Source: Armatimonadota bacterium (GTDB lineage: Bacteria; Armatimonadota; UBA5829; JAUSEB01). Taken from it: DNA of 41,967 nt. A program made the translations under genes and the position numbers. The stretch covers positions 1 to 41,967 of the forward strand of contig JAUSEB010000447.1 in NCBI GenBank assembly GCA_030650495.1. The letters run 5' to 3'. Position 1 is the first letter of the stretch; each line of letters opens with the position of its first letter. Shown here one piece after another: positions 1 to 8,654 of the stretch. The notes beneath the pieces were generated by a model that worked only from the letters and a program-made list of their open reading frames with translations, was not told the DNA's origin and did not search any database.

Positions 1-266
1 GGCTCCGGCATCTGGTCGTACAGCCTTCTCAATACGGGAGCCATCTTTATCGAACAACGCCCTGCCACTATCATCAAATCCGCCTGGCGGGGAGACGCGC
101 GAAACACCTCCGCGCCGAATCGCGCCAAATCGAATCGTGACGCCGCCGTGGACATCATCTCGATGGCGCAGCAAGCCAACCCATACATAAGGGGCCACAG
201 AGAATACTTCTGGGCCCACCTTAATGCGCTGTCGAGATTCGTAAACGCCACTCCGGGCACAATCAT
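1..266 (-). CDS. nuoB: NADH-quinone oxidoreductase subunit B, N-terminal part
   Basis: This is the complex I subunit that carries iron-sulfur cluster N2, at the junction of the peripheral arm and the membrane. About 88 codons are visible before the window edge. The translation shows [10 protein letters not shown] (the two adjacent cluster cysteines, residues 32-33), then [14 protein letters not shown] and [16 protein letters not shown], all hallmarks of NuoB. The remaining cluster cysteines lie outside the window. The ATG at 266 is preceded by AGGAGAG with an 8-base gap, so the start is firm. After AGR the usual x-T-V-T-x-K is replaced by CSIK, a small deviation that adds a cysteine. No nuoA lies directly upstream, so the visible operon begins with nuoB. 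Confidence 0.9.
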   Translation of the reverse strand, partial: MIVPGVAFTNLDSALRWAQKYSLWPLMYGLACCAIEMMSTAASRFDLARFGAEVFRASPRQADLMIVAGRCSIKMAPVLRRLYDQMPE

Positions 267-297
267 GTAACGCTCTCCTGATATGGTGATTGGTGAT

Positions 298-375
298 TAG
301 TGGCTAGTATATTACTAGCCACTAGCCACTAACTCCTAACTCCTAACTTCTAACTTCTAACTTCTAACTTCTAAT
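298..375. repeat. Heptamer tandem array with fold-back
   Basis: Units GTGGCTA, TAGCCAC, TAACTCC and TAACTTC follow one another at a 7-bp period. The first part is a perfect 12-bp inverted repeat (298-309 with 313-324, loop TAT). The array sits between nuoB and the fumarase stop codon. Confidence 0.85.
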
Positions 376-402
376 TACCCCTTCCCCTTATCTATGTTGC
401 GC

Positions 403-1833
403 TTAATTCCCTACTTTTGTTATATGTTCTGAATTTCCCGCGACGCCTCCGTTTGACGGATACGTTAGATGAATCGGCTCTAAAACCTTCTTCAGTTCAT
501 CTTCGGGAAGGTCCAGCCGCTGGCGGGCAACCTCCAGCAGGCCCTTGCCCGTCTTTATTGACTCTTTGGCTATTTCCGCCGCTTTAACATACCCGATTTT
601 TGGCGAAAGCGCGGTTACCAGCGCAACGCTTTTTTCAGCGTATTCTTTGCATTTAGCTTCATTCGCGGTAATTCCTCTCACGCACTTTTGGCTAAACACT
701 TTCGCGGCGTTTCCGAGGATTTCCACGGATTGCAGCAGGTTGTGAGCGATCACAGGCATCATCACGTTAAGTTCGAGCTGTCCCGCCTGGGTAGCCATTG
801 CGATTGCCAGGTCATTTCCCACAACCTGGAAACACACCATGGACACCATTTCCGCAATGGAAGGGTTGACTTTCCCCGGCATTATCGACGACCCCGGCTG
901 CACGGCGGGCAGATTGATCTCCGCAAGACCGGTCCTTGGGCCGGAGCTGAGCAGGCGCAGATCGCCGCTTATTCTAATTAGTTCAAGAGCTACTCCTCTG
1001 AGAGCCGAGGAGACCCGCGCGAAGTCCGCCATGCTTTGGGTTACTTCAAATAGATTCTCTGCCGGTTTGAGCGGCAAACCCGTCAACTCCCGCAATCTCC
1101 GTACGACGCGCTCTCGATATTCAGGATGGCTGTTTATCCCCGTGCCGACGGCGGTCGCGCCGATGTTCAGCCTATGCAAGTAGCGCGCCGACTCACTGAT
1201 CGATTCGATGCCGTGTAAGACCGCTTCGGCGTAACCGCTGAACTCCTGTCCCAGCCTTATCGGAACCGCATCTTGCAAATGGGTTCTGCCGGATTTGACG
1301 ATTTTATCGAACTCCACGGATTTGGCGCGGAGGTCTTCTTCCAGACGCATCAGCTTTGGAACTAACAGATCGTGAATTAGCGTAAGGGCGGCGATTCGCA
1401 TCACCGTCGGGAATACATCGTTGGTTGATTGCGATGCGTTTACGTCATCATTTGGGTGAATAGCGCCGTAATCGCCGCGCGGCCGTCCAAGCAACTCCAA
1501 GGCGCGGTTTGCGATCACCTCGTTCGCGTTCATATTGAACGATGTTCCCGCGCCCGCCTGAAACACATCGACCACGAACTGGTCATTCCACTTGCCCTCG
1601 GCGACTTCCTTCGCGGCCTCCGCGATGCTCTCGCCTACCCGCATCGGCAAAACGCCTAAAGACATATTTGTCTCAGCGGCGGCCAGCTTGACCAGCCCGA
1701 TAGCCCGTATCATTTGCCGGTGGGGTTTTATTCCACTTATTGGAAAGTTCTCTATAGCCCTCTGGGTTTGTGATCCGTAATATGCTTCATCCGGAACCTC
1801 CATCTCACCCAGGGCGTCACGTTCAATTCTCAT
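403..1833 (-). CDS. fumC: Class II fumarase (fumarate hydratase; aspartase-like features)
   Basis: Interconverts fumarate and malate in the TCA cycle, acting as a cytosolic homotetramer. At 476 aa it has the normal family length. The signature GSSIMPGKVNP is at 314-324, the catalytic SGRTHLQDA loop at 181-189, and HPNDDVNASQSTND at 126-139. The MPG (not MPA) loop and the C-terminal ALSPKIGYVKAAEIAK favour fumarase. However, AYYGSQTQRAIENFPIS, GNDLAIAM and AGQLELNVM are close to aspartate ammonia-lyase, so AspA activity cannot be excluded. The start is supported by AGGAG upstream of the ATG at 1833. It is transcribed away from the MocA gene at 2026. Confidence 0.88.
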   Translation of the reverse strand: MRIERDALGEMEVPDEAYYGSQTQRAIENFPISGIKPHRQMIRAIGLVKLAAAETNMSLGVLPMRVGESIAEAAKEVAEGKWNDQFVVDVFQAGAGTSFNMNANEVIANRALELLGRPRGDYGAIHPNDDVNASQSTNDVFPTVMRIAALTLIHDLLVPKLMRLEEDLRAKSVEFDKIVKSGRTHLQDAVPIRLGQEFSGYAEAVLHGIESISESARYLHRLNIGATAVGTGINSHPEYRERVVRRLRELTGLPLKPAENLFEVTQSMADFARVSSALRGVALELIRISGDLRLLSSGPRTGLAEINLPAVQPGSSIMPGKVNPSIAEMVSMVCFQVVGNDLAIAMATQAGQLELNVMMPVIAHNLLQSVEILGNAAKVFSQKCVRGITANEAKCKEYAEKSVALVTALSPKIGYVKAAEIAKESIKTGKGLLEVARQRLDLPEDELKKVLEPIHLTYPSNGGVAGNSEHITKVGN

Positions 1834-1935
1834 AGTCTTTCTCCTATTTACGCTTCAGAACCTTTATACCCGGCAAGCAAGCAATCTGAACCGTATGGGG
1901 GAGGTTGAGGGTTGGGGGAGGGAATTCCAAAAGCT

Positions 1936-1968
1936 GTCAGCTGTCAGCTGACAGCTGACGGTCAGTTC
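1936..1968. repeat. Palindromic GCTGTCA/GCTGACA heptamer array
   Basis: Heptamers of GCTGTCA and GCTGACA type form a perfect 24-bp palindrome at 1936-1959. It lies in the divergent spacer between fumC and the MocA gene, one base upstream of the predicted -35 element. Confidence 0.8.
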
Positions 1969-1997
1969 TTGACCATATACAACACACGGGCTATTCT
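1969..1997 (+). promoter_or_regulatory. Sigma70-type promoter
   Basis: TTGACC (1969-1974), a 17-bp spacer and TATTCT (1992-1997). The predicted transcription start near 2004 leaves a short leader with GGAGG before the MocA gene. Confidence 0.6.
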
Positions 1998-2025
1998 ATC
2001 TCTAGTTAAGTGATGGAGGCGATTG

Positions 2026-3045
2026 ATGAATACATATCGTGTCGTGCAGGTAGGCTGCGGGGCAATGGCTCACAAGTGGGTTGATATAGCCAATGAAAGG
2101 CCCGATTTAGAGATGATCGGGCTAGTTGACTTAAATCACGCGACAGCGGAGAAGTGCGCCGAGTCCCACAAATTACCGCTTTCCATCGTCTTCGATACTC
2201 TTGAAGAAGCTCTATCGAAAGCCAAGCCCGACATCGTTTTCGACATCACGATTCCATCAGCCCATTATGACGTTACACTGAAAGCCCTCGCCGCCGGATG
2301 TCACGTCTTTGGCGAAAAGCCGATGGCCGACACGATGGACCGCGCTAGGGAGATGGTTACCGCCGCAAAAGCTTCTGGTAAAATTTACGCCGTGATGCAG
2401 AACCGCCGTTATCTTCCTTATCAAAGGTCACTCCGCGCGTTTCTGGAATCAGGTGGAATTGGCGACATTTCGACAGTCAACGCTGATTTCTACATCGGCG
2501 CGCATTTCGGCGGATTTCGAGATCTCATGGAAAGCCCGCTTGTTTTGGATATGGCGATTCACACTTTCGATCAGGCCAGGCAGATCAGCGGGGCTGACCC
2601 TGTCGCGGTCTACTGCCACGAGCATAATCCGAAAGGCTCATGGTATCGGGGCAACGCCTCCGCGACCTGCATATTCGAGATGACGGATGGGATTGTCTTC
2701 AACTATCGCGGGTCGTGGTGTTCGGAAGGATTAATTACTTCCTGGGAAAGTGAATGGAGGGTACAGGGGTCAAAAGGCAGCGCCAAATGGGACGGAGTAA
2801 ACAATCTGGAGGCGGAAGTAATTTCGGTCGCTGAGGGTTTTATGCGTAAACACGAATCGGTGGAGATACCAGAAATCGCTATGCCTCTTACCGGCCATGA
2901 CGGCTGCGTGGACGCGATGATGACGGCGTTACACGAAGGCCACGATCCCGAAACCGTCTGCATGGAGAATATCAAGAGCCTGGCGATGGTTCACTCCGCC
3001 ATAGAAAGCGCGAGGACAAAGGAGCGGGTGGAAATTTCGATTTAG
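2026..3045 (+). CDS. Gfo/Idh/MocA family oxidoreductase
   Basis: NAD(P)-dependent dehydrogenase of the glucose-fructose oxidoreductase / inositol dehydrogenase family. The Rossmann start is VVQVGCGAMAHKW. The family motif GEKPMA, whose lysine contacts substrate and cofactor, is near residue 105, and the C-terminal half has DMAIHTFDQ with the likely catalytic histidine. At 339 aa it is normal length. I prefer the ATG at 2026 over an in-frame TTG three bases earlier because GGAGG (2015-2019) is then 6 bases away. The substrate is not predictable. It stands alone under its own promoter, convergent with the PEP-CTERM gene 14 bp downstream. Confidence 0.85.
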   Translation: MNTYRVVQVGCGAMAHKWVDIANERPDLEMIGLVDLNHATAEKCAESHKLPLSIVFDTLEEALSKAKPDIVFDITIPSAHYDVTLKALAAGCHVFGEKPMADTMDRAREMVTAAKASGKIYAVMQNRRYLPYQRSLRAFLESGGIGDISTVNADFYIGAHFGGFRDLMESPLVLDMAIHTFDQARQISGADPVAVYCHEHNPKGSWYRGNASATCIFEMTDGIVFNYRGSWCSEGLITSWESEWRVQGSKGSAKWDGVNNLEAEVISVAEGFMRKHESVEIPEIAMPLTGHDGCVDAMMTALHEGHDPETVCMENIKSLAMVHSAIESARTKERVEISI

Positions 3046-3059
3046 CGGGGTCGGAGTCC

Positions 3060-3686
3060 TCACGAGATTGAGTGTCGATATCTAAAACCACACAGTCCGC
3101 AGATTCCAACAAGAAGGGGCACAAATGATGCCGGCTCGGGAACTGGTTCAGCGCCTTCAATGGTGGTGGTAATTGTCCAATTATAGATGTGTGGATAAGT
3201 TGCGCCATAGTCAACTGAATGCGATGCCGAGTCTATTGTGAGCCCGATACGCTCAATTGTGTATCCTTTAAAATCTACGAAGTCGGGATTCTGCTGCTGT
3301 CCGGCCAATTCATTCAGTGGTATCCAGTAACCAATGTCGGAAGCCCAGAGCCTTACATCATCGGGACGGCCATCACTAAGTTGGCTAACGAATGAGCTGT
3401 ATTCCGGATCATCTAAGTCCGACGAGTCCCAAAACGTCCGTCCGATGTTGCTGAATATGTCAATGCCGCCATTCGCTGAAAAAGTGCTGGTGTCTGGCCC
3501 GTTGAATAAGAAAGTCCGTGGCGACACAAACCTCTGTCCGACAGCTAGGCTGATAATCCAATCACCCTCTCCCGATGCATTAAATGTTTGACTCATGGTA
3601 TACGACCCTATCACACCTGCGGACGCTACACTTGCTAGTTGAACCGCTACAAGCAGGCAAATAAGAAACAGCAGGTAATTCTTCAT
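3060..3686 (-). CDS. PEP-CTERM sorting domain protein
   Basis: Secreted protein of 208 aa. It starts with a signal peptide (MKNYLLFLICLLVAVQLASV, cleavage likely after VASA). It ends with the canonical sorting signal: VPEPAS, a hydrophobic stretch (FVPLLVGICGLCGF), then basic RYRH. Such tails are known to be processed by an exosortase, giving export and surface or exopolysaccharide association. The middle is beta-rich with no domain I recognise. I chose the ATG at 3686, preceded by AAAGGA, rather than the longer reading starting 42 bases upstream, because only then is the signal peptide at the N-terminus. No exosortase gene lies in the window. Confidence 0.8.
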   Translation of the reverse strand: MKNYLLFLICLLVAVQLASVASAGVIGSYTMSQTFNASGEGDWIISLAVGQRFVSPRTFLFNGPDTSTFSANGGIDIFSNIGRTFWDSSDLDDPEYSSFVSQLSDGRPDDVRLWASDIGYWIPLNELAGQQQNPDFVDFKGYTIERIGLTIDSASHSVDYGATYPHIYNWTITTTIEGAEPVPEPASFVPLLVGICGLCGFRYRHSIS

Positions 3687-3769
3687 TGTTTTCCTTTCCC
3701 TCCCTTGAATCGCTATGTTGTCCACCACAACCCGCTCCCGCCAAGGGAGAGGGGATTCCTTGCCCCATT

Positions 3770-3797
3770 ACCCATCACCCAATACCCAACACCCGTT
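3770..3797. repeat. ACCCATC-type heptamer array
   Basis: Four consecutive units: ACCCATC, ACCCAAT, ACCCAAC, ACCCGTT. The last unit overlaps the stop codon of the M20 peptidase (complement of 3796-3798). Confidence 0.75.
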
Positions 3798-5100
3798 ACT
3801 CCACCCCACACCAGTCCATTATGAACAGCGTAAGCGCCTGGGCTGCTTTAATGATGTCGGGGATTTCAATCTGCTCTTGAGCGGAATGCGCGAATGCCAA
3901 ATCGCCTGGGCCGAACACGATGGTCGGTATGTTTCCGCGATGGTAGAACAGGCGGGCATCGGTAGAGGCTACCAGCCCCGTCGGCTCACTTGGGGGTCTC
4001 ACCTGGTCGGCTGCAACGCAGAGCGCCTGCACGGCGGGATGGTCCACCTGCGTCTCGAAAGCGTCGTTGTGCAGCCTTGAGAAGTCGAGCGAGTAATGGT
4101 CCTTTGTCCATCCATCGGCGCCTTGCTCCACGGCATAACGCAGTTCCTCCGCGATCTGAGCAAGCCGCTTATTGGGCAGGAACGCCACTCCGCCTTCTAT
4201 AACACAGTCACCTGCTACAGTGGCCGGCCATTCCCCGCCGCTGATGGTTCCCAAATTAACGCATACCGGACTTGGGTCATCCGAGAACAGTGGGTGGCCC
4301 AGTGATTCTTGTCTCAATTTCGTCTCGTAATCGCGCAGGACATTAATAAGACCCATCATCTCGAATACGGCATTTACGCCATCCCAATACTTGCCCATGT
4401 GGACGGATTTGCCTTCGATTTTCAGCTTGTACCATAAGGCTCCTCGATTAGCGGGACAAACCAATAACGTGGTAGGCTCTAAGATGACCGCAGCGTCCGC
4501 CGTGTAGCCCTGCCTTAATAGCGACAGCGAACCGTTTCCTCCCGGCTCCTCTTCGATCACTATCTGAGCGTTGAGGTCTCCTTTTAGCCGCACGCCTAGT
4601 TCCTGCAATGCGCGCAGGGCCAGCAAAATGGTGACAATCTGCCCTTTGGCGTCGCATGCCCCACGGCCATATACCGTGGCGCCTTCCCGCCGGGGGACGA
4701 AAATCTCTTCCGGGCCGGGCACAACGTCGCTGTGCGAGTTCAATATGAGGCTGCGCCCGCCGCCGGTTCCCGGTATCTGGACGATAACATTGTTGCGCCC
4801 TTCGTAGCTAGTATGTCCAACCACGTTTGTGTAGTCCTGGTCATTAACAATGTCCTCATCGATTGGAGCGTATTGAGGCCGGAGTCCGCCCAAAATAGAG
4901 AGATAATCGAATAAGAATGACTGTATCTCTTGTTCGGTTTCAACAAGACTGTGATACCGTATCAATTCACAGAGCAGGCGGGCGGTGTTGTCTTCCTGCC
5001 CTTTCAAAAACCGTTTGACTTTATCTACTAACAAACCCCAATGTCCTTTCCATTTTCCATGGCGCTTGTAAGAGTTCAGGATTGGTGAGTACCTCGTCAT
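3796..5100 (-). CDS. M20 family metallopeptidase (ArgE/DapE/ACY1-like)
   Basis: Zinc-dependent deacylase or exopeptidase. Metal-site motifs are NSHSDVVPG (His123), GRGACDAKG (Asp150), EEEPGGNG (catalytic Glu184 and ligand Glu185), LEPT, and a C-terminal AFAHSAQE histidine; numbering is from the ATG at 5100. Between them lies the dimerisation domain typical of M20. The substrate is undetermined: acetylornithine, succinyl-diaminopimelate and N-acyl amino acids are all possible. The ATG at 5100 lies inside a palindromic repeat and has no ribosome-binding site. A TTG at 5034 preceded by AAAGGA would give a 412-aa protein of more usual length and may be the true start. No arginine or lysine biosynthesis genes are adjacent. 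Confidence 0.82.
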   Translation of the reverse strand: MTRYSPILNSYKRHGKWKGHWGLLVDKVKRFLKGQEDNTARLLCELIRYHSLVETEQEIQSFLFDYLSILGGLRPQYAPIDEDIVNDQDYTNVVGHTSYEGRNNVIVQIPGTGGGRSLILNSHSDVVPGPEEIFVPRREGATVYGRGACDAKGQIVTILLALRALQELGVRLKGDLNAQIVIEEEPGGNGSLSLLRQGYTADAAVILEPTTLLVCPANRGALWYKLKIEGKSVHMGKYWDGVNAVFEMMGLINVLRDYETKLRQESLGHPLFSDDPSPVCVNLGTISGGEWPATVAGDCVIEGGVAFLPNKRLAQIAEELRYAVEQGADGWTKDHYSLDFSRLHNDAFETQVDHPAVQALCVAADQVRPPSEPTGLVASTDARLFYHRGNIPTIVFGPGDLAFAHSAQEQIEIPDIIKAAQALTLFIMDWCGVE

Positions 5101-5162
5101 GCTGAACTTGATTCAGCATCTATTCTACGAAAGGATAGACCCTGAATCGAGTTCAGGGTGAC
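5096..5162. repeat. Interspersed palindromic repeat (CTGAACT..TTCAG type)
   Basis: Two imperfect inverted half-sites, each itself a small hairpin (GCTGAACTTGATTCAGC and CCTGAATCGAGTTCAGG), bounded by GTCA...TGAC. This pattern matches palindromes I know as dispersed extragenic repeats in many bacteria. Its left edge contributes the ATG of the longest M20 reading frame. Confidence 0.7.
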
Positions 5163-5211
5163 GTGTATTCCTCATCAAGAGTGAACTGTTACCAGCGCTT
5201 ACATATTATTA

Positions 5212-5952
5212 CTAATGCGCCATGTGCGAAAAAGCCTCCGTCTTTGCTAAAATTATAGCAAGCAGCCAAATCGCAATGAATCCGGTGGTCAGATAAACCA
5301 CTATTGATGTTCTCTCATGTTCGCTCCATTCCGTGATCAACGCGAACCCTACTACGTAGAGGAAACTTCCCCCGGCGTGGGCGAGGAGTATCCCAAGCCA
5401 TATATTTGAAAACCCGGTTGTGGCGATTAAACCGATGAACGCCCCAAGCCCCGTCGTGAGTTCTATCAACACGGTTGTGATAAGCGCTGACTTTTTGCTG
5501 AAACCCGCAAGTCTCGCCACGGAAGTCAGCGCAAGCCCTTCGGGAATCTTGTGGTATGAAACGGCGAAGAGAATCAACACTCCAAGCATCGGAATGGACG
5601 ATTCGGCTCCGATAGCAATTGCGAGTCCGTCCATCGTGCTGTGGATACCCAAAGCGATCATTAGCAGAATGCCGAGCCGCAGATAGCCAGTTCGCTGATC
5701 GATAGCCGAAGCCGCGCACGCCGGACAGATAAAGGACACGTACTTGCCGATAAAATAAAATACAAGGACGCCTGCCGCAACGGATGTAAGCGCGTACGTC
5801 CAACCAGCAAGCTCGATTGCTTCCGGCATTATGTGCATGAGTGTTACGGAAAGCAACGCTCCCGCCGCAAAGCTTACCAAGGCGCAAAGCGTTCGGTGAT
5901 TTGTCCCTTTGCCGATCATTCCCAGCAGGCCGCCCAATACGGCCGCCAGCAC
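5212..5952 (-). CDS. ZIP family divalent metal transporter
   Basis: Inner-membrane importer for Zn2+ or related ions. The two metal-site helices show HSTMDGLAIAIG and YHKIPEGLAL, matching the HSxxDG and HxxPEG signatures of TM4 and TM5. About eight hydrophobic segments fit the family. The first conventional start is a GTG at 5952, which leaves TM1 too short. Extending 13 codons upstream completes a full first helix. An ATA at 5991 lies 7 bases after a strong GGAGG, so translation may start at a non-standard AUA. It lies downstream of the heavy-metal ATPase on the same strand, and the pair may handle the same metals in opposite directions. Confidence 0.85.
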   Translation of the reverse strand: MLAAVLGGLLGMIGKGTNHRTLCALVSFAAGALLSVTLMHIMPEAIELAGWTYALTSVAAGVLVFYFIGKYVSFICPACAASAIDQRTGYLRLGILLMIALGIHSTMDGLAIAIGAESSIPMLGVLILFAVSYHKIPEGLALTSVARLAGFSKKSALITTVLIELTTGLGAFIGLIATTGFSNIWLGILLAHAGGSFLYVVGFALITEWSEHERTSIVVYLTTGFIAIWLLAIILAKTEAFSHMAH

Positions 5953-6034
5953 CGCGATACCGGCGCGAACAAAAATTAACTCAGTGGCTATGGCTGATCC
6001 TCCATCTATCGAAAACGTGTCCCTAAGTATAGCA

Positions 6035-6067
6035 TTCTAACTTCTAACTTCTAACTCCTAACTCCTC
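6035..6067. repeat. TTCTAAC heptamer array
   Basis: Tandem TTCTAAC/TCCTAAC units fill most of the gap between the ZIP gene and the stop codon of the P-type ATPase, ending 2 bp from that stop. Confidence 0.8.
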
Positions 6068-6069
6068 CC

Positions 6070-8415
6070 TCACTCCACCGTCCTCAGCAGCCGCATGCCG
6101 TTTGCGATTACAACCAGCGCGCTTGCCTCGTGGCCGATCACTCCTCCGGCCAGTGTCAGACGCCCCAACAGCGTCGTCACGACAAGCGTTATGACCACAA
6201 TGACCGCAAATGCCACATTCTGCTTTATCACCCGCAGTGAATTGCGGCTGAGTTTCATACTATAGGGGAGTTTCGATAAATCATCCGCCATTAAAGTAAT
6301 ATCCGCCGTCTCCAGCGCGGCGTGCGACCCGGCTCCTCCCATGGCGATTCCAACGCTCGCCGCCGCAAGGGCGGGAGCGTCGTTCATCCCGTCACCGACC
6401 ATAGCGACCCTGCCATGCTTCTTCACCAATTCCTTTATGGCGGCCACTTTCTCTTCGGGAAGCAATTCCGCGCGCACTTCGTCTATTCCCAGGTCACGCG
6501 CCACAATCCGCGCGGTTATGTAGTTATCGCCGGTAAGCATCATGGTCCTGTGAATGCCGTTTAAGCGCAGTTTCCGCAAAGCCTCCGCGCTCGTTTCCTT
6601 CACCGTATCCGCCGCGGCTATGATCCCCATCAACTCATCTTCTATGCCGACGAACATCAGCGTCTTTCCGTTTCGAAGGGCCGACTGCGCCTCCTCGGTT
6701 TCGGGCGGTTTCAGCCCTATGTCGTCAAGCAAGCGTTGATTGCCGATATAGTAAAGCCGGCCGTTCACAACCGCTCGCGCGCCTTTTCCCGGCATAGCTT
6801 CGAAATAAGTTACCGCCCCCGGAGAAACTCCTATCGCCGCCGCGCGCGCCAGTATAGCCTCCGCCAGAGGGTGTTCAGATCTGCTCTCGATAGTCGAGGC
6901 TATTGACAGAATTTCATCCTCTGAGTAGTTGTTCAGAGGGATAACGTCCGTGACTTGCGGCTTTCCGCTGGTCAACGTGCCTGTCTTATCGAATGCGATG
7001 ACGCCTATCCGCCCCATCTCTTCTAAATACGCGCCGCCTTTTATCAAAATCCCATGTTTCGCCGCGTTCCCGATGGCCGCGACTATTGCGACAGGTGTGG
7101 AAATCACGAGGGCGCACGGGCAGGATACTACTAACAGAATGAGCGCTTTGCGGAACCAAGGTGTGAACTCCAGGCCTAAGACCAGTGGAATGATTGCCAG
7201 CGCCACAGCGCCCGCGATCACTAAAGGCGTGTAAATCCGCCCAAATCGCTCGCTGAACCGCTGTGACGGAGCCTTTTGGGCTTGCGCGTCCTCGATAAGA
7301 TGGATGATCTTGGAGAGGGTGTTGTCCTGCGCGAGACTCGTTACCCGAACCTCGAAAGAGCCTCGCTGATTGATTGACCCCGCGAATACTGTATCGCCGA
7401 TCCCTTTTTCAACGGGTATTGACTCACCTGTTATCGCCGATTGGTCGACCGCCGAGCTTCCGGTAACGATCTGCCCGTCAACCGCGATCCGATCACCGGG
7501 TTTCACCACAACGACCTCATCCACGCGGATGTCTTCGATCGGCGTTCGCTGCTCGGCTCCATTTCGCTTCACAAGGGCGTCATGGGGGAATAGATCGACC
7601 AGGCTCCTGATTGACCGCCTGGTCTTGTCCACGGTGTACCACTCGAGCGTTCCCCCAAGCGAGTAGAGGAAAAGAACCATTGCGCCTTCCATCCAGTCGC
7701 CAAGGGCCACGGCTCCAATGGCCGCCGCCGTCATTAGGAAATTCGTATCCAGCGTGAAAGAACGGACGCTGTAGAATCCGCTTCTGGCGGCATGAAAGCC
7801 TCCGGCAAGCAAAGCAGCGGCGTATATCGGGTTGAAAACAACGGAAGGAGCGTCGAATCGGGAAAGCAGAAATCCAAGCGCAAGGAAAAGACCGGATAGC
7901 GCCGTCAGGAATACCCGCCGGTTCTTCCACAGCGGGGCGGCCTCCGCGCCGCGAGCGATTCCCGGTATGACCGTGTCTCTTTCGGCAACGTCATAGCCCA
8001 ACTTGCGAGTGCGGCGGACGATGTCGTCGTGTAAAACAGCTCCGGTGGTATATTCTATGTTCAGGATGGATGTCGCATAGTTCACGGAAGCCCAGATGAC
8101 GCCGGCCATCCTCGACAACGCCTTTTCCACCTTTATCGCGCAGTCTGGGCAATCCAGTCCTTCAAGGGTCAGGACTTCGTGAGTGTACCGGCGGACGATC
8201 TCCACGCCGATCTGTTTCGCCCGTTCCTCCACGCGTTGTATGGAAGTGGAGCCTGCGTCAAAGGTCACGACGAGCGAAGATGACTCCTCATCTATCTCGA
8301 CCGAATGCATTCCCTCCATCCCAAGCAGGGCTTCCTTCAGCCGTTCGACGCATCGCTCGCAGCCTTCATAATATTCCGGCAGCACGACCGGTATATCTAG
8401 TGTTTTTGTTTCCAA
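6070..8415 (-). CDS. Heavy-metal P1B-type ATPase (Zn/Cd/Pb exporter type)
   Basis: Exports soft divalent cations across the inner membrane with ATP. Two N-terminal metal-binding domains have CxxC pairs at C19/C22 and C89/C92. Next come TGES (329-332), the ion-site SCPCALVIS with CPC at 432-434, the phosphorylation site DKTGT (476-480), a HPLAEA motif, and the hinge GDGMNDAP. CPC with a downstream KGGAYLE fits the ZntA/CadA group. At 781 aa it is full length. The start is a TTG with GGAAG just upstream. A possible promoter (TTGGTA, 17 bp, TATGAT; 8456 to 8428) contains the dyad ATATAG-N8-CTATAT, which could be a metal-regulator site. The implied leader is very short, so I hold this lightly. 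Confidence 0.92.
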   Translation of the reverse strand: METKTLDIPVVLPEYYEGCERCVERLKEALLGMEGMHSVEIDEESSSLVVTFDAGSTSIQRVEERAKQIGVEIVRRYTHEVLTLEGLDCPDCAIKVEKALSRMAGVIWASVNYATSILNIEYTTGAVLHDDIVRRTRKLGYDVAERDTVIPGIARGAEAAPLWKNRRVFLTALSGLFLALGFLLSRFDAPSVVFNPIYAAALLAGGFHAARSGFYSVRSFTLDTNFLMTAAAIGAVALGDWMEGAMVLFLYSLGGTLEWYTVDKTRRSIRSLVDLFPHDALVKRNGAEQRTPIEDIRVDEVVVVKPGDRIAVDGQIVTGSSAVDQSAITGESIPVEKGIGDTVFAGSINQRGSFEVRVTSLAQDNTLSKIIHLIEDAQAQKAPSQRFSERFGRIYTPLVIAGAVALAIIPLVLGLEFTPWFRKALILLVVSCPCALVISTPVAIVAAIGNAAKHGILIKGGAYLEEMGRIGVIAFDKTGTLTSGKPQVTDVIPLNNYSEDEILSIASTIESRSEHPLAEAILARAAAIGVSPGAVTYFEAMPGKGARAVVNGRLYYIGNQRLLDDIGLKPPETEEAQSALRNGKTLMFVGIEDELMGIIAAADTVKETSAEALRKLRLNGIHRTMMLTGDNYITARIVARDLGIDEVRAELLPEEKVAAIKELVKKHGRVAMVGDGMNDAPALAAASVGIAMGGAGSHAALETADITLMADDLSKLPYSMKLSRNSLRVIKQNVAFAVIVVITLVVTTLLGRLTLAGGVIGHEASALVVIANGMRLLRTVE

Positions 8416-8480
8416 ATGTCTTCCGTCATCATATAGCGCTGACCCTATATTACCAAATATGGCGCCGGAAGCCTAGCGGG

Positions 8481-8515
8481 TTGTCAGTTGTCGGTTGAGG
8501 GTTGAGGGTTGAGGG
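8481..8515. repeat. TTGAGGG heptamer array
   Basis: Five exact-period units: TTGTCAG, TTGTCGG, and TTGAGGG three times. Confidence 0.85.
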
Positions 8516-8654
8516 AAGGGAATCCTATCCTTCGGCTTGTTCTTTGAAGCCGAAGCCTGAACCGTTGTTTCGGATTTGAGTGGAGCGAAGCGGAATGGAA
8601 ATCCCGAAACAAGCCACGGATGTAATGTTGAAGGAGATCGTGTTGTAGGCAATA

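Noticed and set aside
298-375. The repeat arrays as CRISPR loci
   Set aside because: Units are 7 bp, contiguous and without spacers, and no cas genes are in the window.
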